This document shows positions 27,383-36,085 of a DNA stretch of 64,000 bases, piece after piece. Made by a program: the position numbers and the translations under genes. The notes below the pieces were generated by a model. That model was not told the origin of the DNA. It searched no databases and saw only the letters and a program-made list of their open reading frames with translations. Position 1 is the first letter of the stretch; each line of letters starts with the position of its first letter. Source of the stretch: Bradyrhizobium canariense (GTDB lineage: Bacteria; Pseudomonadota; Alphaproteobacteria; Rhizobiales; Xanthobacteraceae); NCBI RefSeq assembly GCF_018130465.1, contig NZ_JAFCKJ010000016.1, positions 124,001-188,000 on the forward strand, written 5' to 3'.

Positions 27383-28332
27383 AGATCTTGCCCCCAGAGC
27401 TCCGTCTGCATGCGCCGGAGACCTGGCAGTTTGATCGGCCCGCCCTTCTTCCATTGCGCGAGCTTCTCCTCCCACGTCACCGTGCGGTAATCCCACTTCA
27501 TGGTTTCCAGGTTGAGCAGAATGGGCATTTCGTAATCCAGGACGTAGATGCCCTTTTCGCGGTCGAAATGAGCCGGCACCTTCAATCCAAGCTGCTCACA
27601 GAAGGGCACGAGGCGCTGCATCCAGATCTGCCTAAGCTGATCATTGCTGCTTCCGCGGATGCGATAGTGGAGCTGATCCGTCCTCGACTTTACGTTGTCC
27701 GTCGTCCCGAACCATTCAGCGGCCAGCGGAAACCAGAAGTCCAGAGCTTCCTGAACTCGAGCTCTTATTTCCGGTCCTTGCTGCATATAGTGGCGAATCA
27801 TGTACTCGCCGCGCTTGACGTGAAAATTCTCCTCGAAGTTCACCTTTCGCAACGAGCGGCTGTATGGCCCGAACGAGCAGTTCGCCTCTAGATCGCAGGT
27901 CGTGATGTATCCTGCCTGATCGCCACACAGGTGCGCCATTCCCGTGTCGATCGCATCCTGGGGCGCGAATTCCAGCATGAAGAAGGTCTTGAATTTTTCT
28001 GGCTCGCGCTCGAACACTGCCTGATAGGCATCGATACCGAAGTCCCCGAGCATGCGAAACATAACCTGGGCATGCCCCATTTCATCCTGAAGAGCAGATG
28101 TGATGGCGATTCGATCGTTGAGACCAGGCGCCATCATTATTGCAGGAAAATCGAGAGGCAACGTCATGATTTCCAGATCGGCGGCGATCCTCATGGTGTC
28201 GACGAGCACGCTCCGATAGCGAGGCGTCATCTCGCTGACATCTTCCAGAGTTCCGCCAGCTTTGACTCTCGTTTGCAAGGCAATCTCGTTTGCCTCTTCC
28301 GTGCTCTCACGCGCGAGCGCCGTTTGACCCAT
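27376..28332 (-). CDS. PaaA-like catalytic subunit of a di-iron CoA-ester oxygenase
   Basis: A 318-residue PaaA-family protein, the expected catalytic subunit that binds the di-iron centre and the acyl-CoA. Two E-x-x-H pairs are visible: QDEMGHAQ (Glu84, His87) and EENFHVKRGE (Glu168, His171), spaced as in ferritin-like oxygenases. The ATG at 28332 is chosen for its AGAGGATCAACC leader; a longer frame from 28452 adds no recognisable sequence. It is the first gene of the leftward operon. No PaaE-type reductase is encoded in the window, so electrons must come from elsewhere. Substrate unknown. Confidence 0.87.
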   Translation of the reverse strand: MGQTALARESTEEANEIALQTRVKAGGTLEDVSEMTPRYRSVLVDTMRIAADLEIMTLPLDFPAIMMAPGLNDRIAITSALQDEMGHAQVMFRMLGDFGIDAYQAVFEREPEKFKTFFMLEFAPQDAIDTGMAHLCGDQAGYITTCDLEANCSFGPYSRSLRKVNFEENFHVKRGEYMIRHYMQQGPEIRARVQEALDFWFPLAAEWFGTTDNVKSRTDQLHYRIRGSSNDQLRQIWMQRLVPFCEQLGLKVPAHFDREKGIYVLDYEMPILLNLETMKWDYRTVTWEEKLAQWKKGGPIKLPGLRRMQTELWGQDLW

Positions 28333-28560
28333 GGTTGATCCTCTGCCGTTACAATCGCGACACGTTATGCCAACCCTCTTCCCACTCGAGAGCGAGTGTG
28401 GAGAGACACCCACGACATTCATGTCAGGAGAAGAACGTCCCCTCCCAAACACTCGAGAGCAATGCTCTAAACCTTCTCAAAAGCCGAAACCCGCGCCACC
28501 TCGCTGAACGAAAGGCGGTGATTAATTTCGGATTTTCGCAAGACGCCATCGGACATTTAG
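28333..28560. other. Long leader of the Paa-like operon
   Basis: About 230 bases between the paaA-like start and the operator. CACTCGAGAGC occurs twice (28383-28393 and 28450-28460), and the first copy forms a perfect 6-bp hairpin with CGAGTG (28393-28398). A regulatory role is possible. No gene is seen. Confidence 0.4.
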
Positions 28561-28607
28561 TTGACTGAGAGGCAACCTACAAATAACTTACTGTCCAGTC
28601 AATATCT
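28561..28607. promoter_or_regulatory. Divergent promoter region with TetR-type operator (site 2)
   Basis: On the plus strand TTGACT (28561-28566), 17 bases, and TAACTT (28584-28589) repeat the layout of site 1. The 23-base block 28585-28607 differs from site 1 at one base, with core ACTGTCCAGT. On the minus strand TTGACT (28603-28598), 17 bases and TAGGTT give a weaker promoter toward the paaA-like gene. One operator could therefore serve both directions. Confidence 0.65.
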
Positions 28608-28741
28608 TTGTTAACGGATGGAGAAACGTCATTTTTATTCTAGATATCAGCGACATATACGAAGGCACCACCTCGCGTAAGCGCGCGCTCGATGAAAAAT
28701 CCCAAGGTCGCGCGCGGTCCGCTGCCGCGAAAGGATCAAGG

Positions 28742-29306
28742 ACGAGTAAGGAAACTGAACTCTATTCGACTTCGGAATCCCATACAGCTAAGTCCCCCAA
28801 TCGCAACTCGAGCAGCTTGAGGCAGACGCGTCGGCGACCATCATCTGGCCAATAGGCGTCATGGGACTGATAGTGGCCACCGGCGAGGGGGCGCCCTCCT
28901 CGATTGCATGCCGAAGATCGCACTGAGCGCCTCGGCTGCGAGCTCAACCCCAACTTTGGCGTATTGATCTCGTTATTTCCATCTTGGGCCGATTGTGGCG
29001 ATCAATTTTGGAGTACCCTCGGCGCAACGAAGTTATTCGGCAGCCTGGAACCTCAGGTGGTTGACCCGATCATGTGGCAACCCTCTGGCGCTTTTTAAGA
29101 CGAGCTCTGCCGACCACATGATTGCACTCAGGCGCGCGGACGAATCTTCGATGAGCTCAATGCGCGCAATAATGCGGCGGAAGAGGTCCAGCTATTCGGC
29201 ATCCGACTTTATGATGCCGTCCGCCGGAGATCGGAAATCTTCTGGAATCGGATCTGATTGGTGCGGGGACCGGCATCGTTCCTTCGTGACCCCGGTTTAC
29301 ATCTGA
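28742..29306 (+). pseudogene. Decayed duplicate of the HCCA-isomerase-like gene
   Basis: This stretch aligns base by base with the intact gene at 14982-15581. The old start codon is ACG (28742-28744). A T is lost in the TTTCGAC run, TACAGCTAC has become TACAGCTAA, and further indels break the frame. Recognisable blocks include TTCGATGAGCTCAATGCGCG near 29146, matching TTCGATGAACTCAAGGCTCG in the intact copy. It lies downstream of a promoter and operator nearly identical to those of the intact gene, so promoter and gene were probably duplicated together. Confidence 0.85.
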
Positions 29307-29310
29307 GCGG

Positions 29311-30015
29311 TTATTTGTGGTTCTTTAGATTGCTGCGCAAGACTTCAATGACCGATGGCCCCTCCGCGACTTCAATGTCTCGAGGGGACTCCGATGCGAA
29401 TTGCAGACCAGAAATAATGACCGCCTGCAGGGCACGAACGAGGCGGTGGACGCCCATACGGTGATTCTGACGCAGACATTCGAGCATCATTCCGTCGGCA
29501 GACGCGATGATAATCCCGGCCATATCACCACTGCTCAAGTCGGAGCGGAATGCGCCGGAAGCCTGCCCAAGCTCCAAAACCTTCCGGATCTCCTCTGCGA
29601 GCCGGTTATAACCAGCGGCGACTCTGCGCGCAGGTTCGGATCCGGCTTCAGCCTCAAGCGACACGACGATCGGCAGTAGCATCGAGCCCGGATGTTCAAG
29701 GGCAATCTTACCGGTTCTTTCCAGCAGCCTTCTCATGCGCTCTACCGGGGTGCAACTTTCGTCTCGCAGCAGCTGGACGTATGGGATCAGAACGTTGGCC
29801 TGGACCCGATTGAGCAAAGCAAGGAGAACCCCCTCCTTGGTGCCATAGTAGAAATACACGCTGCCTTTCGTCAGACCCGCGAATTCACCGATTCTCTCGG
29901 TCGTTGTGCCAGTGTAACCTTGAGTTACAAAAAGAAACTCGGCGGCAGCCAGAACTGCAGCCATGCTTAGTTCGCGATGTTCGGAGTTTGTCAGGCGTTT
30001 CTTGCGCTTCTTCAT
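29311..30015 (-). CDS. TetR/AcrR-family transcriptional regulator
   Basis: A 234-residue repressor-type protein. The N-terminal helix-turn-helix is clear: AEFLFVTQGYTGTTTERIGE then AGLTKGSVYFYYGTKEGVLL. The C-terminal ligand-binding part is helical. The ATG at 30015 is preferred; a GTG at 30045 is possible. Its promoter (TTGACT, 17 bases, TATAAC) carries the operator core ACTGATCAGT, so it probably represses itself. The same palindrome precedes the isomerase gene at 15 kb and the Paa-like operon, suggesting that it controls module A in response to a pathway acyl-CoA or acid. Confidence 0.9.
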   Translation of the reverse strand: MKKRKKRLTNSEHRELSMAAVLAAAEFLFVTQGYTGTTTERIGEFAGLTKGSVYFYYGTKEGVLLALLNRVQANVLIPYVQLLRDESCTPVERMRRLLERTGKIALEHPGSMLLPIVVSLEAEAGSEPARRVAAGYNRLAEEIRKVLELGQASGAFRSDLSSGDMAGIIIASADGMMLECLRQNHRMGVHRLVRALQAVIISGLQFASESPRDIEVAEGPSVIEVLRSNLKNHK

Positions 30016-30052
30016 GCCCACAAACGTATATTCGGCAACTCGCACGCAAAAG

Positions 30053-30083
30053 GTTATAGGTTTAACTTACTGATCAGTCAAAC
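30053..30083 (-). promoter_or_regulatory. TetR gene promoter with operator (site 3)
   Basis: On the minus strand TTGACT (30081-30076) and TATAAC (30058-30053) are 17 bases apart. The shared block from 30064 contains the perfect 10-base palindrome ACTGATCAGT (30069-30078), which overlaps the -35 box. This fits autorepression of the gene at 29311-30015. Confidence 0.7.
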
Positions 30084-30088
30084 ATTTC

Positions 30089-31064
30089 CAGATAGGAATG
30101 TCGTTAGCGGTTTCAGCGTCAGTGACCTACCCCACGCTGCGATCGCGCACCTTCGGAGACTGCTTCTGAAGCTTCATCCGAAGTTGGACGAGGATGGATG
30201 ATGCGCTTAATGAACAACCAAAGGTGGCGCATCATAGACGGATCTCCTCTATTGCGGAAGCTTTTTACATCTCCGCCCGCAAGATCTTACCTCCCTTCGC
30301 GCCCCCCGTTTCAACAAATCGGCAATTTGCTCCGGGACAATGGTGAGCCGGCAAGCGCAGTCTAGGATCCTGATGCTCGGCCCGCCGCATGCGATTTTTG
30401 GATTTTCCAAAACCGTTGCTCGCGATGGGCGGCCATAAACGGATCGCGCTCGCCGTGCCGGAGACCTCGAGGGCTTTCGTAGGGATAACGGTCCCTCTGG
30501 CGACATAACCGGGTTATACCGAATCGTCATGTAAGCCGAGCTGATCAACGCTGAATTAGGCCCGATGCCGATTTGGCCGCTTGCTGACTGAACAGAGGTA
30601 GCAAACTCCGCCGCAGCCACCCGCGCCAGTCGGGATCGCACCGGTCTTCGACGCCTGTCTCCGAAAAGGTAAACATTCTCCATTTCCCGTGGGACCGCAA
30701 GGTGGGTGCGGTCGACATCGGTCCGGAAGTGTAACGCACACTACCGCCTCAACTCGTCACACCTGACAACAGCAGCTTCGTTGCGGGAATCGATCTCGTC
30801 GCTACCCCCTCACCTTTCATGATGACGCCGCCGTCGCCGCCGCCATGGCAGTTGCGCACCAGGCCCCGATCTTGAGCGAAGTAATCGACCTGTCCAACCG
30901 CGGTCTTGCCGTCACTAGAGAGGGGCCGCGGCGTCACCACTTGGCGGCATTTACGACGATGTCGTCGCCCTCGCAGATGATTTCGCGAAGTGCTGTCTCG
31001 CATCGCAAGTCGACGCCGGCGGGGGTCCAGGACGCGACCCTTTGTAACCTCGCGTTATTGCGAA
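30089..31064. other. About 1 kb with no supportable gene
   Basis: Frames here are short, start-poor and not recognised. The minus-strand segments near 30770-30890 and 30940-31050 have protein-like stretches (such as YFAQDRGLVRNCHG) broken by stops, suggesting the remains of one gene whose family I cannot name. Confidence 0.4.
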
Positions 31065-31739
31065 CTAGCTCATGCATGCCTGCGAGGCAATCTGAAATGC
31101 TTGTTGCCTGTTGGCTTCCCGGGCCACTCGGTAGCCGTCTCTGCTGGTCGTCCGGCCGAGGTACTGCATCAATCCATCGGGAAGGTTTAATCGATAATCC
31201 AGCGCCCAGGTGAGGCAAGTCGTCAGCAGGATGTCCGCTGTGGTAAACTGATCGCCCAAAAGATATCTGCGATCGTCGGTCAATGCGAGCTCGACATGTT
31301 TGAGCTGCACCATGAAGTATTCACCGGCCTTGGCAACGACCGATGGCGATTCGCCATAAATGTGCGCGAGACCTTTGCCCGTACTATGCCGGCGCATGAC
31401 ATAGAGACTCGTCGCATCGAGTTCAGTCACAATGAAAAAGCACCATTCCAGCCACCTGGCATGTCCAGCGTCATCGACCGGAATGAGATGGCTTGCTCCG
31501 CCGTATTTGCGAGCCAGATAGGCCACGATGGCCGCGCTCTCTCCGATCGTGAATGCTCCATCCTGGAGTAGCGGAATTTTCTGTCTGGGATTCAGTACGG
31601 TATATTCGGGGGTCTTGGTTTCGCCCGATCGCGCCAGAATTGGCTTGCACCCGTATGCGAGTCCGAGCTCATGCAACGCCCAATGCGGCCGGATTGTCCG
31701 GCTGGTCCCAACGCCCCATAGAGTGAGTTCGGAGTTCAT
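31065..31739 (-). CDS. Glutathione S-transferase family protein
   Basis: Cytosolic GST of 224 residues. The thioredoxin-like N-terminal domain runs LTLWGVGTSRTIRPHWALHE, with the cis-Pro stretch RQKIPLLQDG and the glutathione contact GESAAIVAYLARKYG. The helical C-terminal domain has LLGDQFTTADILLTTCLTWA, the N-capping motif. The ATG at 31739 overlaps the TGA of the SDR gene (TGATG); a GTG at 31742 is an alternative. It is the last gene of the leftward Rieske run. GSTs in such operons often open rings or remove halide or thiol groups, but the reaction cannot be assigned. Confidence 0.88.
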   Translation of the reverse strand: MNSELTLWGVGTSRTIRPHWALHELGLAYGCKPILARSGETKTPEYTVLNPRQKIPLLQDGAFTIGESAAIVAYLARKYGGASHLIPVDDAGHARWLEWCFFIVTELDATSLYVMRRHSTGKGLAHIYGESPSVVAKAGEYFMVQLKHVELALTDDRRYLLGDQFTTADILLTTCLTWALDYRLNLPDGLMQYLGRTTSRDGYRVAREANRQQAFQIASQACMS

Positions 31740-32485
31740 CACCAGGTCTCAACCGACGGCCGCAAGTCAAGTTCGTGAGTCCAGGCGTCACGAGCCTGCC
31801 GATGGAGAAACCAGTACGCGTTCGCGATAGAGGATGGCTCGGCCAGCGAACCGGCAGGCAGACCTTCGGCATCGACACCCCTCTCCTTGAGCCGCCGGTG
31901 TATTTCTGGGCTATTGATGCCGCCATCGATGATCAGGTGGGCGACATGAATGTTTTTCGGTCCCAGTTCGCGCGCAGCCGATTGGGCGACGGCTCTCAGA
32001 CCAAATTTCGCAGACGCGAATGCGGTAAAGTTTTTGCTGCCCCTTAGGCTGGCGGTTGCGCCCGTGAATAGAATCGTGCCGCGTTCGCGGGGCACCATGT
32101 ATTTCGCGGCCTCCCGACCCACCAGAAAGCCTCCGTAGCAGGCAAGTTCCCAGGCCTTGAAGAACAACTTCTCGCTCGTCTCGAGCACCGGCTTCGCGAC
32201 ATTGGCTCCGGCATTGAACAGACAGAGTTCGATCGGACCGAGCTCCGCCTCAACACTCGCAAACAGCGCTTGAACTTCGTTCTCCTTTCGGACATCCATG
32301 CTCTTTGCACAGACACGTTGGCCGATGTTCGTGAGTTCATCGACCAGCGCCGTAGATCTCGATGCATCTCTTCGTGCTATACATACCTTGTACTTTTCTG
32401 CTGCAAATCGGCGCACAACAGCGGCTCCGATTGCGTCTCCTGCTCCGACCAGCAAGGCAACTCCGGGATCTGCGCTCACGATCAC
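31739..32485 (-). CDS. Atypical short-chain dehydrogenase with Phe at the catalytic Tyr position
   Basis: SDR-fold protein of 248 residues. The cofactor motif is LVGAGDAIGAAVVRRF, and LFNAGANV replaces NNAG. The catalytic block reads NFTAFASAKFGLRAVAQS, where Phe stands for Tyr while Lys is kept. The same change and the same ending (LRPSVETW against LRPYGEKW) occur in the SDR at 15578, so both belong to one subgroup. The start is the GTG at 32485 after GAAAGGAA. It overlaps the GST start. The missing Tyr argues against ordinary dehydrogenase chemistry; the true role is unknown. Confidence 0.88.
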   Translation of the reverse strand: MIVSADPGVALLVGAGDAIGAAVVRRFAAEKYKVCIARRDASRSTALVDELTNIGQRVCAKSMDVRKENEVQALFASVEAELGPIELCLFNAGANVAKPVLETSEKLFFKAWELACYGGFLVGREAAKYMVPRERGTILFTGATASLRGSKNFTAFASAKFGLRAVAQSAARELGPKNIHVAHLIIDGGINSPEIHRRLKERGVDAEGLPAGSLAEPSSIANAYWFLHRQARDAWTHELDLRPSVETW

Positions 32486-32498
32486 TTCCTTTCGACCA

Positions 32499-33701
32499 TC
32501 AAGTTGAAACGACCCGAACGGCTTTCCTGGCGATCATGTCGTTGATCGAGGCATCGGCGTAGCCGATTTCCCGGAGGATCTCGCGTGAGTGCTCTCCGAC
32601 GCGGGGCGCGGGCCCGGCGATCCTCGCTTGGTTGACCTTGAATTTCGCGGCCGGTGTCGGCTGCCGCACCGTCCCGACGGTCGGTTGCTCCAATTCTTCG
32701 ATCAGGCCGCGCGCCACGACCTGCTCGTTGTTGATGACTTCGCCGCGTCGCAAGATCGGTGCGCAGGGCACATCTGCCGCATCGAGCCTTTCAAGCCAGA
32801 CGGCCGTCGTATGCTGACCGATATATTCCTGCATCTTGTTGATGCGTGCGGTCGCATTGATGAACCGGCCACCGGGCGTGGCGAATCGCTCGTCGCTGCC
32901 GAGTTCGGGATCACCGCTTGCCCGGCAAAATCCCTGCCATTCGGAGTCGGAGATGGTACCGCAGGTGAGATAGCCATCCTGCGTCTTAAAGACGAGATCG
33001 GGCCGATCGTTCGGGTCGCTGACCGCATCTTCCTTCCCGACGACCGTGTATTGCATCATGCCTTCTGGCCAAAGATAGGAGATCATGGCATCAAGCATCG
33101 CGACGTGAATATGATCACCGAGACCGGTTTTCTCTCGTGCATAAAGGGCGGCAGCCACCGCCTGAGCGGTGAAGACGGCCGTGGTCTTGTCCGCCACGAT
33201 GGTTCGGATCATTTGCGGCCTGTTGGTCACCGGCTGGGATTGGATGTCGGCGAACCCTGACAGTCCCTGAACAATCGGATCGTAAACGCGCTTCTTGACG
33301 TAGGGACCGCTATCGCCGACGCCGCTGATAGACACGAAAATCAGCCTTGGGTTCCTGGCACGCATTTCGTCAGGGCCAAATCCGAGCCGCTCCATCGTGC
33401 CGGGACGAAAGTTCTGAACCACGACGTCGGCCCGGTCGAGCAGACGTCCCAAGATGTCGCGGCCGGCATCGTCTTTGATATCGATGGACAGTGAGCGCTT
33501 GCCCCGATTTGAGGAAATGAAGAGCGCGGAAAACTCTCCAGCCTTGTCGATCGTGGCGCGGCTCCGGCGGGTAATATCTCCACCGATCGGCTCAATCTTG
33601 ATGACATCCGCCCCCTGATCGGCGAGGAACATGGTCGCGAACGGACCCGAAACCACGCTCGTCAAATCGACGACGCGCACGCCATTCAACGGTCCAGGCA
33701 T
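32499..33701 (-). CDS. CaiB/BaiF-type (class III) CoA transferase
   Basis: Family III CoA transferase of 400 residues that moves CoA between carboxylic acids. The N-terminus VRVVDLTSVVSGPFATMFLA and FLADQGADVIKIEP is characteristic. The expected catalytic Asp sits in HIHVAMLDAMISYLW. The start at 33701 has AAGGAGAAACTTG in front. It lies 13 bases before the SDR start. With a CoA ligase gene upstream, it could exchange CoA between pathway acids, for instance to activate a new substrate with a product ester. Confidence 0.9.
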   Translation of the reverse strand: MPGPLNGVRVVDLTSVVSGPFATMFLADQGADVIKIEPIGGDITRRSRATIDKAGEFSALFISSNRGKRSLSIDIKDDAGRDILGRLLDRADVVVQNFRPGTMERLGFGPDEMRARNPRLIFVSISGVGDSGPYVKKRVYDPIVQGLSGFADIQSQPVTNRPQMIRTIVADKTTAVFTAQAVAAALYAREKTGLGDHIHVAMLDAMISYLWPEGMMQYTVVGKEDAVSDPNDRPDLVFKTQDGYLTCGTISDSEWQGFCRASGDPELGSDERFATPGGRFINATARINKMQEYIGQHTTAVWLERLDAADVPCAPILRRGEVINNEQVVARGLIEELEQPTVGTVRQPTPAAKFKVNQARIAGPAPRVGEHSREILREIGYADASINDMIARKAVRVVST

Positions 33702-33873
33702 CAAGTTTCTCCTTGGGTTTTGCATTGCCGCACCTTCAATCGCTTATTTTTATTTGAGAAGGCCACCCGCCAGCGCCGTCGACAGGACCGAGACGGCCTG
33801 GGCCTAGCAACGGACCCTCGGCTTCCGACGCGGCCTCGATGGCGCGCCATTCCCGATCTGCACCGAACGAAGC

Positions 33874-34074
33874 TCATCCCTTACCGCGCTGCTCTTTGCC
33901 ATGAAATCGCGAGATGTAAGTGAGGTTTCCATCGTTTTTGGTCGGCTCGAAAACGCCGATCAGCTCGATCCCATGTCGAGCAAGCCGCGGAGCGACGGGT
34001 GCCTTGAAACGCTCGCGCATCCCTTCTGCTTTGCCGGCAGGCGGCTCATAGAGCCGAATTTTGCAAATCACCAC
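33874..34074 (-). pseudogene. Truncated NIPSNAP-like protein
   Basis: A 66-residue frame starting at a GTG (34074) with AAAGGGGAA before it. VICKIRLYEPPAGKAEGMRERF and RHGIELIGVFEPTKNDGNLT resemble the first half of bacterial NIPSNAP-family proteins (about 100 residues), but it ends soon after YISRF. It is translated from the same run as the CoA ligase. It may be a shortened but live gene; truncation is the simpler reading. NIPSNAP proteins have no settled enzymatic role. Confidence 0.55.
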
Positions 34075-34103
34075 ATATTCCCCTTTACGTGGTCTGACCG
34101 TCG

Positions 34104-35654
34104 TCAGACAGGCACCGTTCCGGAAGATTGCTGGAGCGATTGCAGGGCACGCGTCCGCAATTCCTGCTTCAGAACCTTGCCGGTGCCGTTTCTTGGCAAG
34201 CTGTCCACGATGAAAACATGTTTGGGTTTCTTGTAGCCGGCGATCCGTTCTTGAACGCTGGCGATCAAGTCGGCAGCGGTCAAGAGCATCGTGTCCTGAC
34301 GTTCGATGAACGCAACGACGGACTCACCGAAGATCTCATCAGGTACGCCGATCACCGCCGCGTCCCTGACACCTGGATGAGCTAGCAGCGCCTGCTCGAC
34401 CTCTTTGGTGTAGATATTCAGTCCACCGCTCAGAACCACGTCCTTCTTGCGATCGACGATGTAGAGATATCCGTGCGCGTCGGCCTTCGCGATGTCACCG
34501 GTGCAAAGCCAACCGTCGCGCAATACCTTCGCGGTTTCGTCCGGTCGATTGTAGTAACCGCGCATTACCGTGAAACGGCCAGGTTCGCCGGCGCGGACCA
34601 GCAACTCACCGGGTTCGCCCGGCGCCACCGCGATGCCGCGGTCATCGACAATCCTGATCTCGACACCCGGCGTCGGGCGCCCGATGGAGTCCGGGTGAAC
34701 AAACTGCTCTTCGTGGGAGAGCGAGGTCACGGCGCCGGCTTCCGTCATGGCAAAGAACGACACGAGCCGCACATCAGGAAGAAGCGCCATGAACTTGCGC
34801 TTGAGTTCGACGGGAAACGCTTCACCCGTGACGACGATGCACTTTAGCGATGCACATCGGGATGGATCTTCCTGGATCGCGGGCAGCATCATGCGGCAAA
34901 CAGTCGGGACCATTCCGGCGACCGTTATTCCTTCCGTCTCCACGGTTTTGACCGCAACTTTCGCATCGAACGACTTCATGATCACAAGCGTGCCGCCGAG
35001 GCTCAGTGCATTCACCAGCCGGGCGAGCCCCGCGCGGTGCGCCAGCGGCGTCGTTACCAGATAGCGGTCCTCGTTCGAGATTCCCCATTCGACCGCATGC
35101 ACGAAGTAATTCTGCACAACCATATTCGAATGGGTGATGATCGCTCCTTTGGGAGCTCCGGTCGTGCCCGAAGTGTACATGACGAGCGCATCGTCGTCGG
35201 TCGGCAGTGCGCCCAGGATCCCGGCTTCGGTTGACCGCAGTTCGGTGAAGTCGACCGAGCGTCCTTCCCGCGCTTCCGTCGTGATGAACAGAGCCCGAGG
35301 GAGGTCCTTTGCGAGCGCCGCACAGGTTGCGGGATCACCCGCCAGGGCAATGGCAAATGGCTGGCTGTCCCGGCAGATATGCTGCAGTTCGGGAAGCGTG
35401 AGGCGGGTGGATACGGGAACGACGATCGCCCCTATCGAGAAGGCCGCATAGAGAAGCTCTACCAGCTCGGCTCCATTTCCCAAATAGACGACGATCCTGT
35501 CCCCCGGCTGCGCCCCGAGCCGCATCAATCCTTCGGCAACGCGCCGCACGCGCGTATCGAGCTCACCATAGGTGATGCGGTCGCTCCCGCAGACCACGGC
35601 GGTCTTCTCGGGATATCGAACGGCTTGCGCCCGGAAAACAGTATCGAGCCGCAT
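34104..35654 (-). CDS. Acyl-CoA synthetase (AMP-forming)
   Basis: Adenylate-forming acid:CoA ligase of 516 residues. The phosphate loop is VMYTSGTTGAPKGAIITHSN near residue 160, followed by FFAMTEAGAV, LCTGDIAKADAHGYLYIVDRKKD and the catalytic Lys in LPRNGTGKVLKQEL. Motifs are complete. The ATG at 35654 begins nine bases after the DUF35 stop; a longer in-frame reading would overlap that gene. It stands within the Rieske operon and probably activates the side-chain acid made or exposed there. The sequence does not fix the substrate. Confidence 0.92.
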   Translation of the reverse strand: MRLDTVFRAQAVRYPEKTAVVCGSDRITYGELDTRVRRVAEGLMRLGAQPGDRIVVYLGNGAELVELLYAAFSIGAIVVPVSTRLTLPELQHICRDSQPFAIALAGDPATCAALAKDLPRALFITTEAREGRSVDFTELRSTEAGILGALPTDDDALVMYTSGTTGAPKGAIITHSNMVVQNYFVHAVEWGISNEDRYLVTTPLAHRAGLARLVNALSLGGTLVIMKSFDAKVAVKTVETEGITVAGMVPTVCRMMLPAIQEDPSRCASLKCIVVTGEAFPVELKRKFMALLPDVRLVSFFAMTEAGAVTSLSHEEQFVHPDSIGRPTPGVEIRIVDDRGIAVAPGEPGELLVRAGEPGRFTVMRGYYNRPDETAKVLRDGWLCTGDIAKADAHGYLYIVDRKKDVVLSGGLNIYTKEVEQALLAHPGVRDAAVIGVPDEIFGESVVAFIERQDTMLLTAADLIASVQERIAGYKKPKHVFIVDSLPRNGTGKVLKQELRTRALQSLQQSSGTVPV

Positions 35655-35662
35655 CGGCGTCC

Positions 35663-36085
35663 TCAGACAGTCCGGAATGACGGGTACTGAACGTCGTCGG
35701 AGAGGCGATCCCACGCCAATTCGACGCGCTGGCCGATCACGACCTTGTCGGCCTCGACATTCACGACGTTGCCAAGGATGCGCACGCCTTCGTCGAGTTC
35801 GACGGTGACGACGGAAAGTGGCAGGCGCTCATCGAGGCCAGGTCCAGGCACGCGTATAACCGTGCAGGCATAGACCACGCCTCGCCCGGACACCTCGCGC
35901 CACTCCAGATTACGGCTTCCGGTGAAAATGCTGACCGGACGCGGATAATGCTGGAACTGGTTGGTGTCCTTGCAGAACTGAAGGACGAGCTTTCCCTGCC
36001 TCGCCGCGTCCCAGAACGGCGTGGTATCGACATAAACCGAAGCGCTGGGGATAGAACGCGTGCTCTTTTGCTCGCTCATCGTCAT
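35663..36085 (-). CDS. DUF35 OB-fold protein lacking the zinc-ribbon cysteines
   Basis: A 140-residue DUF35 protein, the usual small partner of a thiolase-like protein. The OB-fold part (REVSGRGVVYACTVIRVPGP, PLSVVTVELDEGVRILGNV) is intact. The rubredoxin-like ribbon that normally carries four Cys reads LVLQFCKDTNQFQHYPRPVS, with only one Cys. The ATG at 36085 overlaps the thiolase-like stop (ATGA). In steroid side-chain breakdown, DUF35 and thiolase-like proteins form an aldolase; the same pairing is suggested here. Confidence 0.85.
   Translation of the reverse strand: MTMSEQKSTRSIPSASVYVDTTPFWDAARQGKLVLQFCKDTNQFQHYPRPVSIFTGSRNLEWREVSGRGVVYACTVIRVPGPGLDERLPLSVVTVELDEGVRILGNVVNVEADKVVIGQRVELAWDRLSDDVQYPSFRTV

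Noticed and set aside
30249-30683. Minus-strand frame of 144 codons
   Set aside because: No ribosome site, no recognisable domain and an odd Arg-rich composition.
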